Of a DNA stretch of 64,000 nucleotides, positions 11,059 to 22,340 are shown in pieces. Where the stretch lies: assembly GCF_905220365.1 (NCBI RefSeq), contig NC_061126.1, forward strand, positions 14,756,001-14,820,000, in the 5' to 3' direction. Every line of letters starts with the position of its first letter. The first letter of the stretch is position 1. The DNA is from Vanessa cardui. Its lineage: Eukaryota; Arthropoda; Insecta; Lepidoptera; Nymphalidae. The position numbers and the translations under genes were made by a program. The notes beneath the pieces are model-generated. The model worked only from the letters and a program-made list of their open reading frames with translations, had not been told where the DNA came from and searched no databases.

Positions 11059-12329
11059 TACTTATATGAAATGAATTATGAGCAAGTGAATCAGCTACGT
11101 GAGTATTGAACGCCTTTTTAAAAAGCTAGTACGTTTTTGACGATTTTTCGTTTTGAGTAAATAAGGAAAATTCATAAAATTATAATTTTGGTCGTACGAA
11201 GTCGAAATGGACAGCCAGTGCAATATTTCCAAGAAATACATTCGCAAAACTTCAGTAATTTTCTGTCATAGAAAGGATTCGTCATTTGTCACAAAGCGGG
11301 GCTCAATTTTTACGAATTCTCGATGTGCGAAATTCAACTTTCGATTTGTGAAAATTTTTAACAACTCACAGGCAGACCCGAAAGTTACATTTCCGTAAAA
11401 ATTTTATAAATTCTTAATAGTCGGTAACATAATTTTATTACGATTGGTTAAAGCGTATTGATCACACAGACAGAAATAATTTACGTTTTTGGGTTAATTA
11501 GAAGGGGTTGATTGGATTCAGAAGATATATAATCTTATATTATATATTTTTTTTTTTAATATAATTTTATTTTTTTGAAAAATTTAAATTATTGTAATAG
11601 ACCAAAAAAGCTATGGATGATATAACATAAAAAAGAATGAAGTAAATATGTAACAATAATAATTATATGTAAAGAAGTACATTTTTTTATGAATCAGCGC
11701 TTGTGAATCAAAACAGTTTAAATAATTAGTTTTAGAGTAATCTGTGGGCAAATATACAAACATACATTTACGAAATTAAGCACACGCGCTTCGAAGCCTA
11801 AATGAATCATTACACTCAAATATAATTCCTTTATATAAATTTACGTCAAACTGATAACCCCCTTTTTTAGAAGTCGGTTAAATGTGTGCGAATTTTAACT
11901 TAAAATCATTAGAGCATTGTTTTTACCAAAAACTTTTATCTTTGAGAATTAGAGTATCAGAATCAGTATCAGATCTGTTATCTGATATTTGTACAAACTC
12001 ACCCAATGTAAGCATTGCTTGATTTGATTTGTTGCAGCCGTGATTGTGTTTGATGCGTGTACAGTCAGCAAAACAATACTTTCAAAAAAGTTTTATAGAT
12101 TTTACATATTTCCACTGTGAGTGCGGTGGCAGTGATATCTATTGACTTTCAACTCCTCAATAAACTCTATTGCTATGTTATAGTTTGGCAAGTTTTCCAG
12201 TGAAATTATACATTAATAATTGTAGTATTTTATATAGCGTCATCTACATGACCTACAAGCCCACAAGTTGATCTTGTACTGATACAAATTAATTGAATAA
12301 CAATTGTAACTAATTTATAGCCAGGCGGA
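11059..12329. other. Unassigned, AT-rich
   Basis: A 63-codon frame at 11207-11398 has no recognisable motif and no splice context. Long A/T runs lie around 11540-11600. Nothing else recognised. Confidence 0.45.
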
Positions 12330-12571
12330 TTTAATAAATAAATTTAAATAAATTTGAGACAACATCACATACATTACTTTGATCCCAATGTGAGTAGCTA
12401 AAGCACTTGTGTTATGGAAAATCAGAATTAACGACGGTACCACAAAACCCAGACCCAAGACAACATAAAAATTAATGATAATCTACATCGACTCAGCCGG
12501 GAATCGAACCGAGGACCTCGGAGTGGCGTACCCATTAAAACCGGTGTACACACCACTCGAGCACGGAGGTC
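12330..12571 (-). mobile_element. SINE-C, near full length
   Basis: The minus strand begins GACCTCCGTGCTCGAGTGGT and has a box-B-like GGTTCGATTCCCGG. The body contains TTATGTTGTCTTGGGTCTGG and CACAAGTGCTTTAGCTAC, and the tail is an AT-rich TTTATTTAAATTTATT. Best-preserved reference copy of this family in the window. Confidence 0.8.
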
Positions 12572-13104
12572 GTCAAATAAAGAATCATGAATATCATGAT
12601 TTTATGTGTCATGTAACCCGTGGGTAGAAACGTACATCCTCATTCAGGATACAATAGACAATCATATCTATGATTCAAACATTTGATAACAACATGTAGG
12701 CGTTCAGGAAATACGAACAAACAATGGTAATAACAGTTGTATGCTAAAATGCAACACAAGATCATTTATATAATACTAGCTAATTGTATTCTCTGCAATG
12801 CGCATTTAAATATATTTGTAAGTAATTATCTGTTATGTCGTAGTTCGTTAATCTTTGTTTTAAGAAAACAAAAATTATTTTTTGATTGGAATTATGTTTT
12901 TAATCATAATAATCGATTACTTTTCAAATTAATCATAGCTTGTATTTAAAATAATTCGTAATAAAAAATTGAGATTGCTATAAAGATACAAGAAGAAAAA
13001 CAAGAACAATACGCTTATTTAAATTGTAATATTTCAAAAAGTATGCTTTTTAACTGTACGTCATATCTGAATTGATTTCGTTTTGTTTGCTGGTAAGGTT
13101 TTAT
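12572..13104. other. Unassigned AT-rich stretch
   Basis: A 70-codon frame (12737-12949) exists, but its composition follows the local AT bias and no motif is visible. Confidence 0.45.
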
Positions 13105-13323
13105 GCATAGCTGCCTGGATAGGTACCACCTACCCATTATTTCTTCTTACACCAAACAGCAAGAGTAGTAATTAATTTCAGTCGAAGGTTGAGTAAGCCA
13201 TTGTAAATTAAAACGAGTGATGTTTTAGTGCCCAAGGTCCTTATTATCCACCTGATGATAAGGAGCCAACGTCTACGGGTATAGGCGACCATTTACCATC
13301 AGCCCATTTTGCCGCCTGCATAT
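13105..13323 (+). repeat. Decayed SINE-B copy
   Basis: Keeps the order of landmarks: GGTAGGTACCACCTACCCAT-like, GAAGGTTGAGTAAGCCA, CCAAGGTCCTTATTATC, GGCGACCATTTACCATCAG, GCCGCCTGCATATATCC. Strongly diverged. Confidence 0.55.
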
Positions 13324-13706
13324 ATCCTAAAGTAAATATTTATGAAATCATTCATATATTACGTGTCACATAGAACTAAACAAATAATCCAATCTTATAG
13401 AACAGAAATGGGAAAAGATAAAACATTAATTTGGTACATATGTATAGATAAATAACTATTGATAGTTTTAACGTTATTATACCAAAATAAAAAAAAAATA
13501 AACTACAAGGTGATGACCAATTTTATTGACTTGTAAATTATAGCCATTAAATTTTATTGTTACTATAATTATGTTACAACTGAGAACAATAATAGCAATG
13601 CGGATATTTGTAGATGCTATAAAAGATGTTAAAAATGTTATCTTTAAGCGCGAAATCTTTGGTAATTCGTATATGGAAATATTTATGATTCGGATTTAAT
13701 AATACA
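13324..13706. other. Unassigned AT-rich stretch
   Basis: No feature recognised between the decayed SINE-B and the possible exon on the minus strand. Confidence 0.45.
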
Positions 13707-13813
13707 TTATGATGGAAAAAGTTTATCTGATTTGACGTAGTGGCTGCCTAGTGTCAATCCTATGCCAATTATAAACGCACTCGGGTTTTTTGATTTGTCA
13801 AGGAGTTCCGTCA
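13707..13813 (-). CDS. Possible short terminal exon or coding remnant
   Basis: After an acceptor-like TTTTTAGACAG the minus strand is open for 34 codons to a TAA: TELLDKSKNPSAFIIGIG, then LTLGSHYVKSDKLFPS. Codons look regular and the residues are less AT-biased than chance frames nearby. The segment SAFIIGIGLTLG is hydrophobic. I recognise no family. The adjacent sequence (13870-13930) also looks faintly coding on the same strand but holds stops, so a decayed mobile-element gene is equally likely. Confidence 0.25.
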
Positions 13814-14066
13814 CTGTCTAAAAATTTATATTAAAAAGATCTTCCATTCATATGTCTTGGAATTAACTTAGTCACTGATTACAGCCTAAACTGTCCCCAA
13901 CTTGTTCCAAGTTGTCTTCTTTCACCTGTATCTGAACATATTAACAGTATATTAGATATTTTATGTGTACAAATGAACAAAGCTATACCTGACTCTGAAA
14001 ATTACTTGCATGTAAAATTATCTGTGAAACGAATAATGACGCCTTAAACTTTAATTATATATTTTT

Positions 14067-14342
14067 GACCTGAGATGGCCCAGTGGTTAGAACACGTGCA
14101 TCTTATCCGATGATTTCGGGTTCAAACCCCACTCACTATATATAGATGTGATTAATTTGTGTTTATAATTCGTGCTTGTCGGTGAAGGAAAACATTGCGA
14201 GGAAACCTGCATGTGTCAAATTTCATTGAAATTCTGCTACATGTGAATTCCACCAACCCGCATTGGAACAGCGTGGAAAAATATGTTCCAAACCCTGTCC
14301 TTCATGGGAGAGGAGGCCTTAGCTGTTGCTTTACTTTACCTT
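14067..14342 (+). mobile_element. SINE-A, near full length
   Basis: Head TGAGATGGCCCAGTGGTTAG and box B GGTTCAAACCC are intact. The body ends in a GTTGCTTTACTTTACC-like tail. The short frame at 14195-14380 is SINE translation. Confidence 0.8.
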
Positions 14343-15495
14343 TTATTTTTATCTATAATCAAGATCGTGAAAACTTCTGAAAATAATTATTAATATAAAC
14401 AAGACATTTATGTATTAATATTTTGTTCATCTGTCAACGGCCATTCGTCTGACTTACTCTGTTTAATTAGAAAAGTTTCTTCAATAAATTTCTTATTGAA
14501 TATACAATAAGTTAATTCTATGTTATTTGACAAGCTATTTGAAGATATTTTAAATTAAGCTAGTTGTATTTCAGGTTGGATTTTTCATAGAAAGATCTTC
14601 GGAATCACTCAATTATATTGAACCTAAAAAATTTGTATTTTCACTTCACTTTTTTTTGTAGAACTTTTGCAAATAGTTACTAAAATAATCTTAAGTATAT
14701 AAGAACTAACTCCCACGCTTCTTAATAAATGTCTTAGTACCACATATATTCAAAGTCTTTCAATATTTTGTCATAAATATATCTTACTCATTCTTACTAT
14801 GGCAGGTACAACAATTTATGTACATGTTAATATGCTGACAGGCATAATGGTCAGTAGATAGTTTCACTAAGAATATAGTCTCTAACAGTAAAATGTAACT
14901 TTAATTAATAGCATAATTAGCTCAGCAGCTGAAAATCATAGATCCAATTTTATCATTAAACTATTCCACATAGAAGTTTTATGTTTAGTTAAAAAATAAC
15001 AATACGAGTAATTTCTTAAATAAAGTTAGAATATACTTAAACTATAAAAAATATAACAATATATTAATCATGAATTAAAACCAAGATCCGCCAAGCTTAT
15101 CATAATTGACAGCGAATTGTAAATATTGTCGATATATTCGTTACGGTCATCACAAGATTTCGATCATTTCATAACATCTTTAATCTCTTAATAATACTCG
15201 TAATCCGAACGATTAGTTTAATCGAATACATTTTCCGATTATCGTAATAGCTGTAATAAATCGATATTATTCACCGTCTCTTGTTGACCTTACATTACAA
15301 ATTTCATACAATTCTCCTAGCTGTATTAGATTTAAATAATCCAATTGTAATTCTAATTACCGTAGATACACCTAGGGACTGGACGCGCTTGTCCAATTTG
15401 AACAACGTCCAAAATTATATATTATTTGCTCTTACGTTTTACATTGCAAGCGTTATTATGAAATGCATTTCGTTATTTAATAATTTATAGTGATA
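14343..15495. other. Unassigned, strongly AT-rich
   Basis: More than 1.1 kb with no repeat family, exon or RNA gene recognised. A 69-codon frame at 15281-15490 has no splice or start context. Confidence 0.5.
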
Positions 15496-15687
15496 CTATT
15501 TTGCCAACGGCTTCGCTCAAGTTTCAGGGGTAGATGGTCACGTGTTAGGCCAAAATAGTAATCTATGTCCTTGGAGTTTAAGTTTGCGTCATAAAAAATT
15601 TCATCAAATTCGATTCATTGATTTGGTTGTGAATGAACGGCAGACAGACAGACAGAGCTACTTTCACATTTATAATATTAGTATCGA
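15496..15687 (-). mobile_element. Helitron-type element, family 2
   Basis: The minus strand starts TCGATACTAATATTATAAAT, preceded by A. It has AGACAGACAGAGCTACTTTC (plus-strand sense) and TTAGGCCAAAATAGTAATC inside, and ends in a GAGCGAAGCCGTTGGC hairpin-like region before AATAG, a decayed CTAG. Confidence 0.7.
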
Positions 15688-15933
15688 TTTTATGCATTTG
15701 AAAAAAGAATGAAACATTAAAAGAGACAAATTAAACTGGAACCCAATACAGCTGATTATCATATTAGTCCAAAGCAGAGAAAACATTAATTCTTCTCTTT
15801 AATGACGCATTGACAGAAACAACGAATTTCATCGGACATGTGAAAACACGAAAATTTTAATTTACCAATAATTATTCAAATTTCGAACGTGCTATCCTCG
15901 ATTGAGATCTATATCTATATTCTAAAAACAACA

Positions 15934-15993
15934 ATGTTAAACACTCATTTGATCAATGGCGACAACAATTCTGGCCAACCAACCATGCCTATT
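15934..15993 (+). CDS. Candidate first coding exon
   Basis: ATG at 15934 opens 20 regular codons, MLNTHLINGDNNSGQPTMPI, followed at once by the donor GTAAGT (15994-15999). The sequence upstream is AT-rich and the ATG context is acaATGt. If real it is phase 0 and would join an exon further right on the plus strand. A possible but unproven partner is the exon at 26919-27112. Product unknown. An exact GTAAGT at the end of a codon-regular stretch could still be chance. Confidence 0.35.
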
Positions 15994-16180
15994 GTAAGTT
16001 ATTTCAAAATCTTTTATAATAAGAGTTATCACAAAATACTTTATATAAATATTAGTATAGCGTATTCAGTATTTTTAAGTCCATGTTGTTAATGGGTGCG
16101 GTGAACAGGGTTATAGTGTAGAACCTTGAGCTTGACTCGTGACTGTTTGTTTGCCTGATAGGACACGACATTACAAACAA

Positions 16181-16576
16181 ATGCCCACTTTATACCTGTC
16201 ACTCCGATTGAGAGATGAATGTGTAAGCTATTTTTTACTGCATATTTTTATACGATATGAGATTTCGAGACTCATTGTATATGGTACAACGATTTCATGG
16301 TACAAGAAGCTGGCCTTTACGAACGAGGAAGTCAGGAACTGTATGACCTTGGAAATTTGTTACATGATTATAAATAAACTGGAGTCTTATTTCGTAACAA
16401 TGGCTAATAAGATGATGTCACATTATTTTGATCAGCATATTTTGTTCATTGGGCCCTTAACACGTTGGCTGCGGCAACATTTTTTTTTATTTTTCATGCG
16501 TTACGGGGCGTTTAAGACCTCGTATGAAAACTATCATAATACTGATACAGGGCTTATTAGAACCCGTAACGTTTAA
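16181..16576 (+). CDS. Uncharacterised open frame, probably not a gene
   Basis: 131 codons from ATG to TAA, within the longest open stretch in the window (open from 16139). The stretch FTNEEVRNCMTLEICYMI looks codon-regular, but there are no conserved motifs I recognise. The last third lies inside the TTAA-flanked inverted-repeat element at 16461-16848, so at least that part is mobile DNA. Confidence 0.2.
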   Translation: MPTLYLSLRLRDECVSYFLLHIFIRYEISRLIVYGTTISWYKKLAFTNEEVRNCMTLEICYMIINKLESYFVTMANKMMSHYFDQHILFIGPLTRWLRQHFFLFFMRYGAFKTSYENYHNTDTGLIRTRNV

Positions 16577-16848
16577 GAAATGAAAACTCGATGTGATGTA
16601 ATTATGTGATCGAATTTCATTTCTTCAGTGCGGTACGTTATCAAAGAGATCCCGTATTAAAGTAGGTAGGTATTCCCTAGCATTCGGTTTTCAATAGGTA
16701 TTATAAAAATATATTTATCATTTTCCTACAATAAATATATGAAGTAAATGTTACGGCCCCCGCACACAGAGAAATCCATGTTTTTCTTAGCCGCACCGCA
16801 AGGGAGACACATACGAGGCACAAAAGACCTAGCCCTGCATTGAACGTG
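16461..16848. mobile_element. TTAA-flanked inverted-repeat element (piggyBac-like MITE)
   Basis: Left edge TTAA (16457-16460) followed by CACGTTGGCTGCGG. Right edge is TTAA (16849-16852), and the reverse complement inward reads CACGTTCAATGCAGG. The termini share CACGTT...TGC.G. An internal inverted repeat (AAGAAATGAAA at 16576, TTTCATTTCTT at 16617) adds foldback structure. A TTAA target is characteristic of piggyBac, Kolobok and some Sola elements. About 388 bp and non-coding, so a non-autonomous derivative. The short perfect terminus keeps confidence moderate. Confidence 0.5.
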
Positions 16849-16852
16849 TTAA

Positions 16853-18029
16853 AAAAATCCTTAAAAAATGTTTTATTACGTATAGTAGACTAGACTTGTC
16901 TATATGATACAATTTTCTATCATATCACACATTTACTCTACAGAAACGTAAAAACAAACCAATGGTAGTTTCTAAATTACAACCTGTAAATAAAAGAAAT
17001 CGTATCATAACCCGCCAGAAATGATAATAATTATTTCCACAAAATTGAGTCGAATTCGTAAAAGAGCGTTTATGGAAAAACATTATACCAAAATACCCGT
17101 AAAATTTGAAGCACTGTCCGTTTGCCTTCCATTTCCATGCTAACGTAAATATGAGAATGACTATTTTTTGGGTCAACGAGGCCCTGGAGGACGGGCTTTG
17201 AGGTGCTAAAACCGTGGTTTGTCTTTGAACTATGTGCTTTCATTCCACGAGCAGAATGCATTTAAATGCACATCCAATGTAAACATTTGTTTATGTAATT
17301 TCATTATTTTAGTCTGAGCTAGTTTTCGCTGACGTTTAAAGTTATATTTGTGAAATGTTTCGTCATATTCACAAGTCAAGTGGTAATACGATTTCGTTTT
17401 CTCAATGCGAACTTTAATCTTAATTAAATCTTAATATTATTTATTCAAGTAACTTCTTATGAGAACATTTGATTGAAGAATAAAAACTACTGACTTTTCA
17501 GAATGTTTATTTTTCTCAGATGATTAAGTACATAGTTAGGTATATATAGTTAAATTAATAAAATTTGTTATGCTAGTTTTGTTTCCAAATACCTGATATA
17601 ATATAGCTTTAGCTAAATGATCTAAAGAATATTAAATAAAAGTAGAGTATTATTAAATAAAAGTATAGTGCTCCAATATTGAATGAAGCTGTTAATTTTG
17701 ATGTCTTAATTACTTTAATGCCGAGGAAAGCTATTGGTTACACTTTACTTTGTGTATTTTAACGTATCATTTCTTACACTGTCGAAAAATGAGCTTTGAT
17801 AATGCCAGCCAAGATATCCTTTGTGTTCCGTATTTATTTTCACAGGTTCCTTAGTTTTACAAAATAAATTATGAATAGGTAAGAACAGCATAAAAAGAAA
17901 TGACTTCAAAGTAATGTTCCTTTAGAAAACAAACAAAATACCTTCGTACAAAGTTAAAGAAAGAAATCAAAACAAAATAAATTCTTAAAACCGCAGCACA
18001 AAAACTCAACATGTACAAAGTTTAGGTAC
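16853..18029. other. Unassigned; weak coding-like patch on minus strand
   Basis: The minus frame at 17070-17261 (HSARGMKAHSSKTNHG...) is less AT-biased than its surroundings, but has no acceptor/donor pair that I trust. The rest is AT-rich with nothing recognised. Confidence 0.4.
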
Positions 18030-18226
18030 GTGATAATAATTTCAGTTCAAAACGACTCGTGCTAGAATAGAGCAAATAGCGTTTCTAAATCCTGTCGGAA
18101 GAGCACTTGAGCTGAAATTCCGCACACTCCCGAGTTCCAAAACGCGAGACACTCACAGCGTCAAGATTATGGCGTGCGTACACAAAACCAACTCTCAGAG
18201 CAAACGACTTTAAGACGAAAATACAC
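18030..18226 (+). other. GC-elevated patch ending at a splice-donor-like site
   Basis: CpG-containing segment (CACAGCGTCAAGATTATGGC and nearby) inside AT-rich DNA, ending at ACAC|GTGAGT (18227). A short frame from the ATG at about 18171 stops after 13 codons. The layout resembles a non-coding first exon with a small upstream frame, but I see no decisive promoter motif. Confidence 0.25.
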
Positions 18227-18359
18227 GTGAGTAGTTCGTTTATTTAAAGCCTTAATCACGACATAATGTATGTATATAACTTTGTAATGTAGTAATAAAA
18301 TGCGATTATGGAATTAGTAAAATATGATAATTCAATTAAAGATAAAAATTTCAATTAAC

Positions 18360-18600
18360 AGCCTGAACCACTGCTGGGATAAGACGTTACTTCCATTTCA
18401 GAGGAAGATTTGAATTTTTATCACGTATATGTATACTGGGTACACATGTATCACATTTTTTGGATCCTCAGTATGTTGAAAACATATATACACATATTAA
18501 GCACATGTAAATTCTAGGGGTTTTGCCTGGGATTTAACCCATAATAGTTGATTATGGGTTATGGTTATGGGTCACATGTTCTTATCACTCAATATATTTA
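18360..18600 (-). repeat. Decayed SINE-A copy
   Basis: Reverse landmarks survive: CAGCCTGAACCACTGCTGGG, a TTAAGCACATGTAAATTC segment and TTTTGCCTGGGATTTAACCC at the box-B position. The plus strand also holds the small palindrome TAACCCATAAT/ATTATGGGTTA around 18535-18561. Confidence 0.55.
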
Positions 18601-19539
18601 TTTTACATATAAGTAGTGCTCTGAAATATATAGTTATGCATTGGGGAGAGGTATAGGTGGGTGCTTTGCTCAATTATGTGTGTGAGGGACAATAATTGGT
18701 AGCTAATTGTAACATGTCTGTAACATGATATTCACTTATAATAAATCGTTTTTCCTAGTAGTACTAATTGTCCTTCTAGAATATTAAATATATTTGTAAG
18801 GTGAAGGGGAAGTGAAGACAAAAAAAAGAATGATTAATCTTAACTATTAAATTAATTGTAGAACGAATTATAATCTACACGTCATTTCAATGAAATGCAA
18901 TTTAAATTTAATAATTTGTTTCATTTCATTACAAATAACGCAGTAATGAAAAATGTAATAAAATAATTTTAATTATTATTTTTTTATAAGGAACTAGCAA
19001 ATTTGTTTATATCATATTTTAGTATTACAAAACCAACCAATTTTTGGTTGACCAGACAACTGCTTCTCTTGAGCAATACGAATAAGAACAACGATATTTT
19101 ACATCTTGTATTTTGGAATAAGTTTCAAGTAATTTAAATGAAATTTGAAGGCAAAGAGGTAGTCTTTGACACCTGTTTTGATTGGAATAGTTAACATAGA
19201 AACCAATAAAGTGAAATATAAATTAATTAATAGTAAAATTGTTGTTGTGGTGCAATGAATGCTTTGGAAGTATTGAATATATTTTGACCTGTAATGATAT
19301 TTCTATTCTGTTTTTAATTGAATATTAAAAACATAAATTCATGAATCTTAATTGACAAATTATGTTTAATTTCAATGGATTGGTTAGTCTGTTTAGTAAA
19401 AAATATGCTTTAATACTTAAGATTAAATTAAATCATTTCAAAATTGACTGGAAATTGTTCTGTTGAAATTATCTGGATCTAATAATAAATGATGCTTATG
19501 AAGACTTTAGGAGACTAGTATTCTATTCAAATCTTCGTT
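18601..19539. other. Unassigned AT-rich stretch
   Basis: No named repeat recognised up to the LINE remnant. Some of this may be 5' parts of that element, too decayed for me to see. Confidence 0.4.
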
Positions 19540-20330
19540 AAATTTATTTTCAGAGCTGACTAGAATATCAGATTCCACAGCTTACGTAGACAATATATTT
19601 GTAGTTATGGTATATTTTCTGATCCTGATAAAATTTATTCTAATATTTTAATCTGGTAATTTTTCAGACCCCTTAAACTATAGGTCAAACTCAAATATTT
19701 TTTACTCATTTAATTTTTTACTCATAGAAAACAATTTGCATCGACAAGGACCTTTTGACTTCTTATCTTAACAATAAAATTCAGGGGCTTTAAAGGAATA
19801 AGGTCTCCCGGAGTCTCAGTTGATATGGGGATCATTCAAGGATCAATTCTCGGACCTTTTCTATTCCTGACATAAAAATCATATAGAATCATTTCCTGAT
19901 AAGGCTTTCTTTATTTTTTAAATTAATATAAACTGAGGTAAATATTAAAGAGATCAAGATATCAGTTGTCGCATCTCAATATATAAATTCTGTAATGTTA
20001 TGTATGAATGGAAAATATAAGTGTATTTCCGAGAAAATATAATATGCATAGCGTTGGTACAAGAAATGGACACAAACCTGTTATTCCTGATACTCGACTG
20101 TATAGTCAGTAACTCTTTCGTATGAGCAACGTATACTGCTTTATAACTCCAAGGAAGCGTTCAAAATACCTCTGTAGATATATTTAAAAAAAAAATCATT
20201 CTGAGAAAACTTCTCTGTGAAAGGTTGCATTATAGAAAAGTAAGTTCATATTTGACAGGGCATGAATCGATCGCCTCCTGACTATTTCTTATTGATATTG
20301 AACATAAGCAGGTAAATCATAAACCAAGAA
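19540..20330 (+). pseudogene. Decayed LINE (jockey-like) with reverse-transcriptase motif
   Basis: Frames broken by stops and shifts show LTRISDSTAYVDNIFV at about 19556, resembling the endonuclease-end segment of insect LINEs. At about 19815-19868 they show GVSVDMGIIQGSILGPFLF, the reverse-transcriptase palm signature G..QGS.LGP.LF. At 20045-20150 they show HSVGTRNGHKPVIPDTRL, the post-RT segment. The order is correct for one plus-strand ORF2. The family L tail follows at 20810, so both probably belong to the same old insertion. Not functional. Confidence 0.65.
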
Positions 20331-20809
20331 AAAATACGCTGAGTTACTTGCACCTTCTCAGGTAAAGCTATTTTCTTTTCCAAATCGGTGATAATATTTA
20401 ATTTAACAATCAATTAGTAAATGTAATGCATATTAAATAAAGGAATTTGATTTGAAAAAGCGCCGGATAATGTCTTTCTTGAAACATATACTTAATACGA
20501 CTTTTTTATTTAGTAGTATTATTCTTTATTTGATAAATCCAAAATAAACTCTCACAACTTTTTAATATATATTAAGGGAAAAATTTCAGAAATGCTTTTA
20601 ATCGAAAAAAACTTTATAGATAGATGATTTATATATTTTATAAACTGAATTATAAATCTATTCTTCGATTATGTTCGTTCGATTTGATAAATTATTACAA
20701 CCTCGAGGGGATATATTTCATAGTTTGTTCGTCGAAGCGTTTAAATTGAATTGGATACCAGTTTCTCGGGATTAGAAATAAAATAAATGTTCGTAAATGT
20801 CCCAATTCT
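20331..20809. other. Unassigned, probably LINE-derived
   Basis: Lies between the RT remnant and the family L tail. No feature is visible by itself; by position it may be the decayed 3' part of the same LINE. Confidence 0.35.
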
Positions 20810-20936
20810 GGGTAGAAAGAGCAACCACTGAGTTATTTGCCGGTTCTTCTCGGTAGAATCTACATTCCGAATCGGTGGTAGCTTCACTTAATATAGTTCT
20901 TAAACGACGAGAGAATGATACCAACTTAGACAGATT
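20810..20936 (+). repeat. LINE 3'-tail repeat (family L), truncated
   Basis: Reads GCCGGTTCTTCTCGGTAGAA, CCGAATCGGTGGTAGC, TTCACTTAATATAG. It stops before the terminal CTTGAATAAAG. Confidence 0.65.
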
Positions 20937-22038
20937 TGCGAAGATAGAAAAAAATACATTAAATAATTTAATAATTGTGGCCAGTATAGTAAGTATAGTA
21001 GTGACCTCTTACCAAAAAGTAGTCCATTGAATAATCCACGTAACTATTACAAATGTAATCGGAGAAAATTTAGAAACAGAAACAGTTTAATATCTAAGTT
21101 ATAAGTAAGACATTTTGTAATATAGCCTAAATAAAGTATTAATAAGCGAATTCGAGAAACTCTCTATAACAGAGTACAGCACACACAACATGTTCTACAG
21201 TGCATTATGCAGGATTATATCCTTATCATTATTCTCATGAAGAGGTCCCTGAAAGGAGAGTTATTTTTGTAGAATTATTTGGAATATATGTTTATGGATA
21301 GTTTTTCCTAAACACATTTTTGAAGTTGCATTTATGACATATTTTGGAAAAAGCTAAAAATCTTGATAACTCAAAAACGGTTTACTTTCGGATTATGTAT
21401 ATGGGGGTTAAAATTATTGCAAATAGTCACCCCTATCACCTCTTAGTGGATGTACGTCGAATTACCAATAACCCTGTATAAAAGATATTAGCCCTTATCC
21501 AGCAGTGGGGTAGAAAAATAAAACTCACTGTGTTACAATTTGACAACGAAAGCTTGAGTATCTACAATTATAACATTTCACGTTTACAACTACAATTTAC
21601 AACCGTGTAAACACATTCTCGTGGCATTCGTTAAAGGTTAAACGGGCCGTATCGCATGTTGAATAGAACAACTAAATCGAACGCAAACTTATGCTCAAAT
21701 TATGTTTAATGTAGTTACAAATTACAATTAACGGACTGATAATATCCAGCTACTGGTCTGAGGCTTTTTCTCTTAATCAGCGTATATTTAGAAAATCCTG
21801 ATAACGTTTTACCTTTCTGCCGATAAAAAATAGATTAAAAATTTAACACATCATTGTGAATTGTCTGAAATTAAACCCGCGATCTTTGATTACATCCACT
21901 AAGCCATATCGGTTATTTGTATTTGTATTTTATAAAAATGATTGATGAAAACAAAAGCTCTATATTTTGAACGATTACATTCTTATAGCGGTTGAATAAT
22001 TAATTAAATTCATTTAATTTTAGTTATTGTTGTAAATC
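20937..22038. other. Unassigned AT-rich stretch
   Basis: About 1.1 kb with nothing recognised. Possible weak, decayed SINE-A words (AAATTAAACCCGCGATC near 21870, AAGCCATATCGG near 21901) are too poor to annotate. Confidence 0.4.
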
Positions 22039-22340
22039 AGCCGAGATATCCCAGTGGTTAGATTTCGTGCATCTTTACCGACGATTGCGGGTTCAAAGCC
22101 AGGCAGGCATCACTGAATATTCATGTGCTTAATTTGTGTTTATAATTCATATCATGCTCGGCGGTGAAGGAAAACATCGTGAGAAATCTACATGTGTCTA
22201 ATTTTAAAAATACATTCCGCCACATGTGTTTTTCAAAAACCCGCTTTGGAACAGCGTGGTGGAATATGTGCCGACCCTTTTTCTCAAAAGGAGAGGAGGC
22301 CTTGACCCAGCAGTGGGAAATTTACAGTCTGATGTTGTTT
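22039..22340 (+). mobile_element. SINE-A, near full length
   Basis: Head GCCGAGATATCCCAGTGGTT, box B GGTTCAAAGCC (one change), body CTCGGCGGTGAAGGAAAACA, end GCAGTGGGAAATTTACAG followed by a GTTGTT-rich tail. The two frames here (22164, 22226) are SINE translations. Confidence 0.8.
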
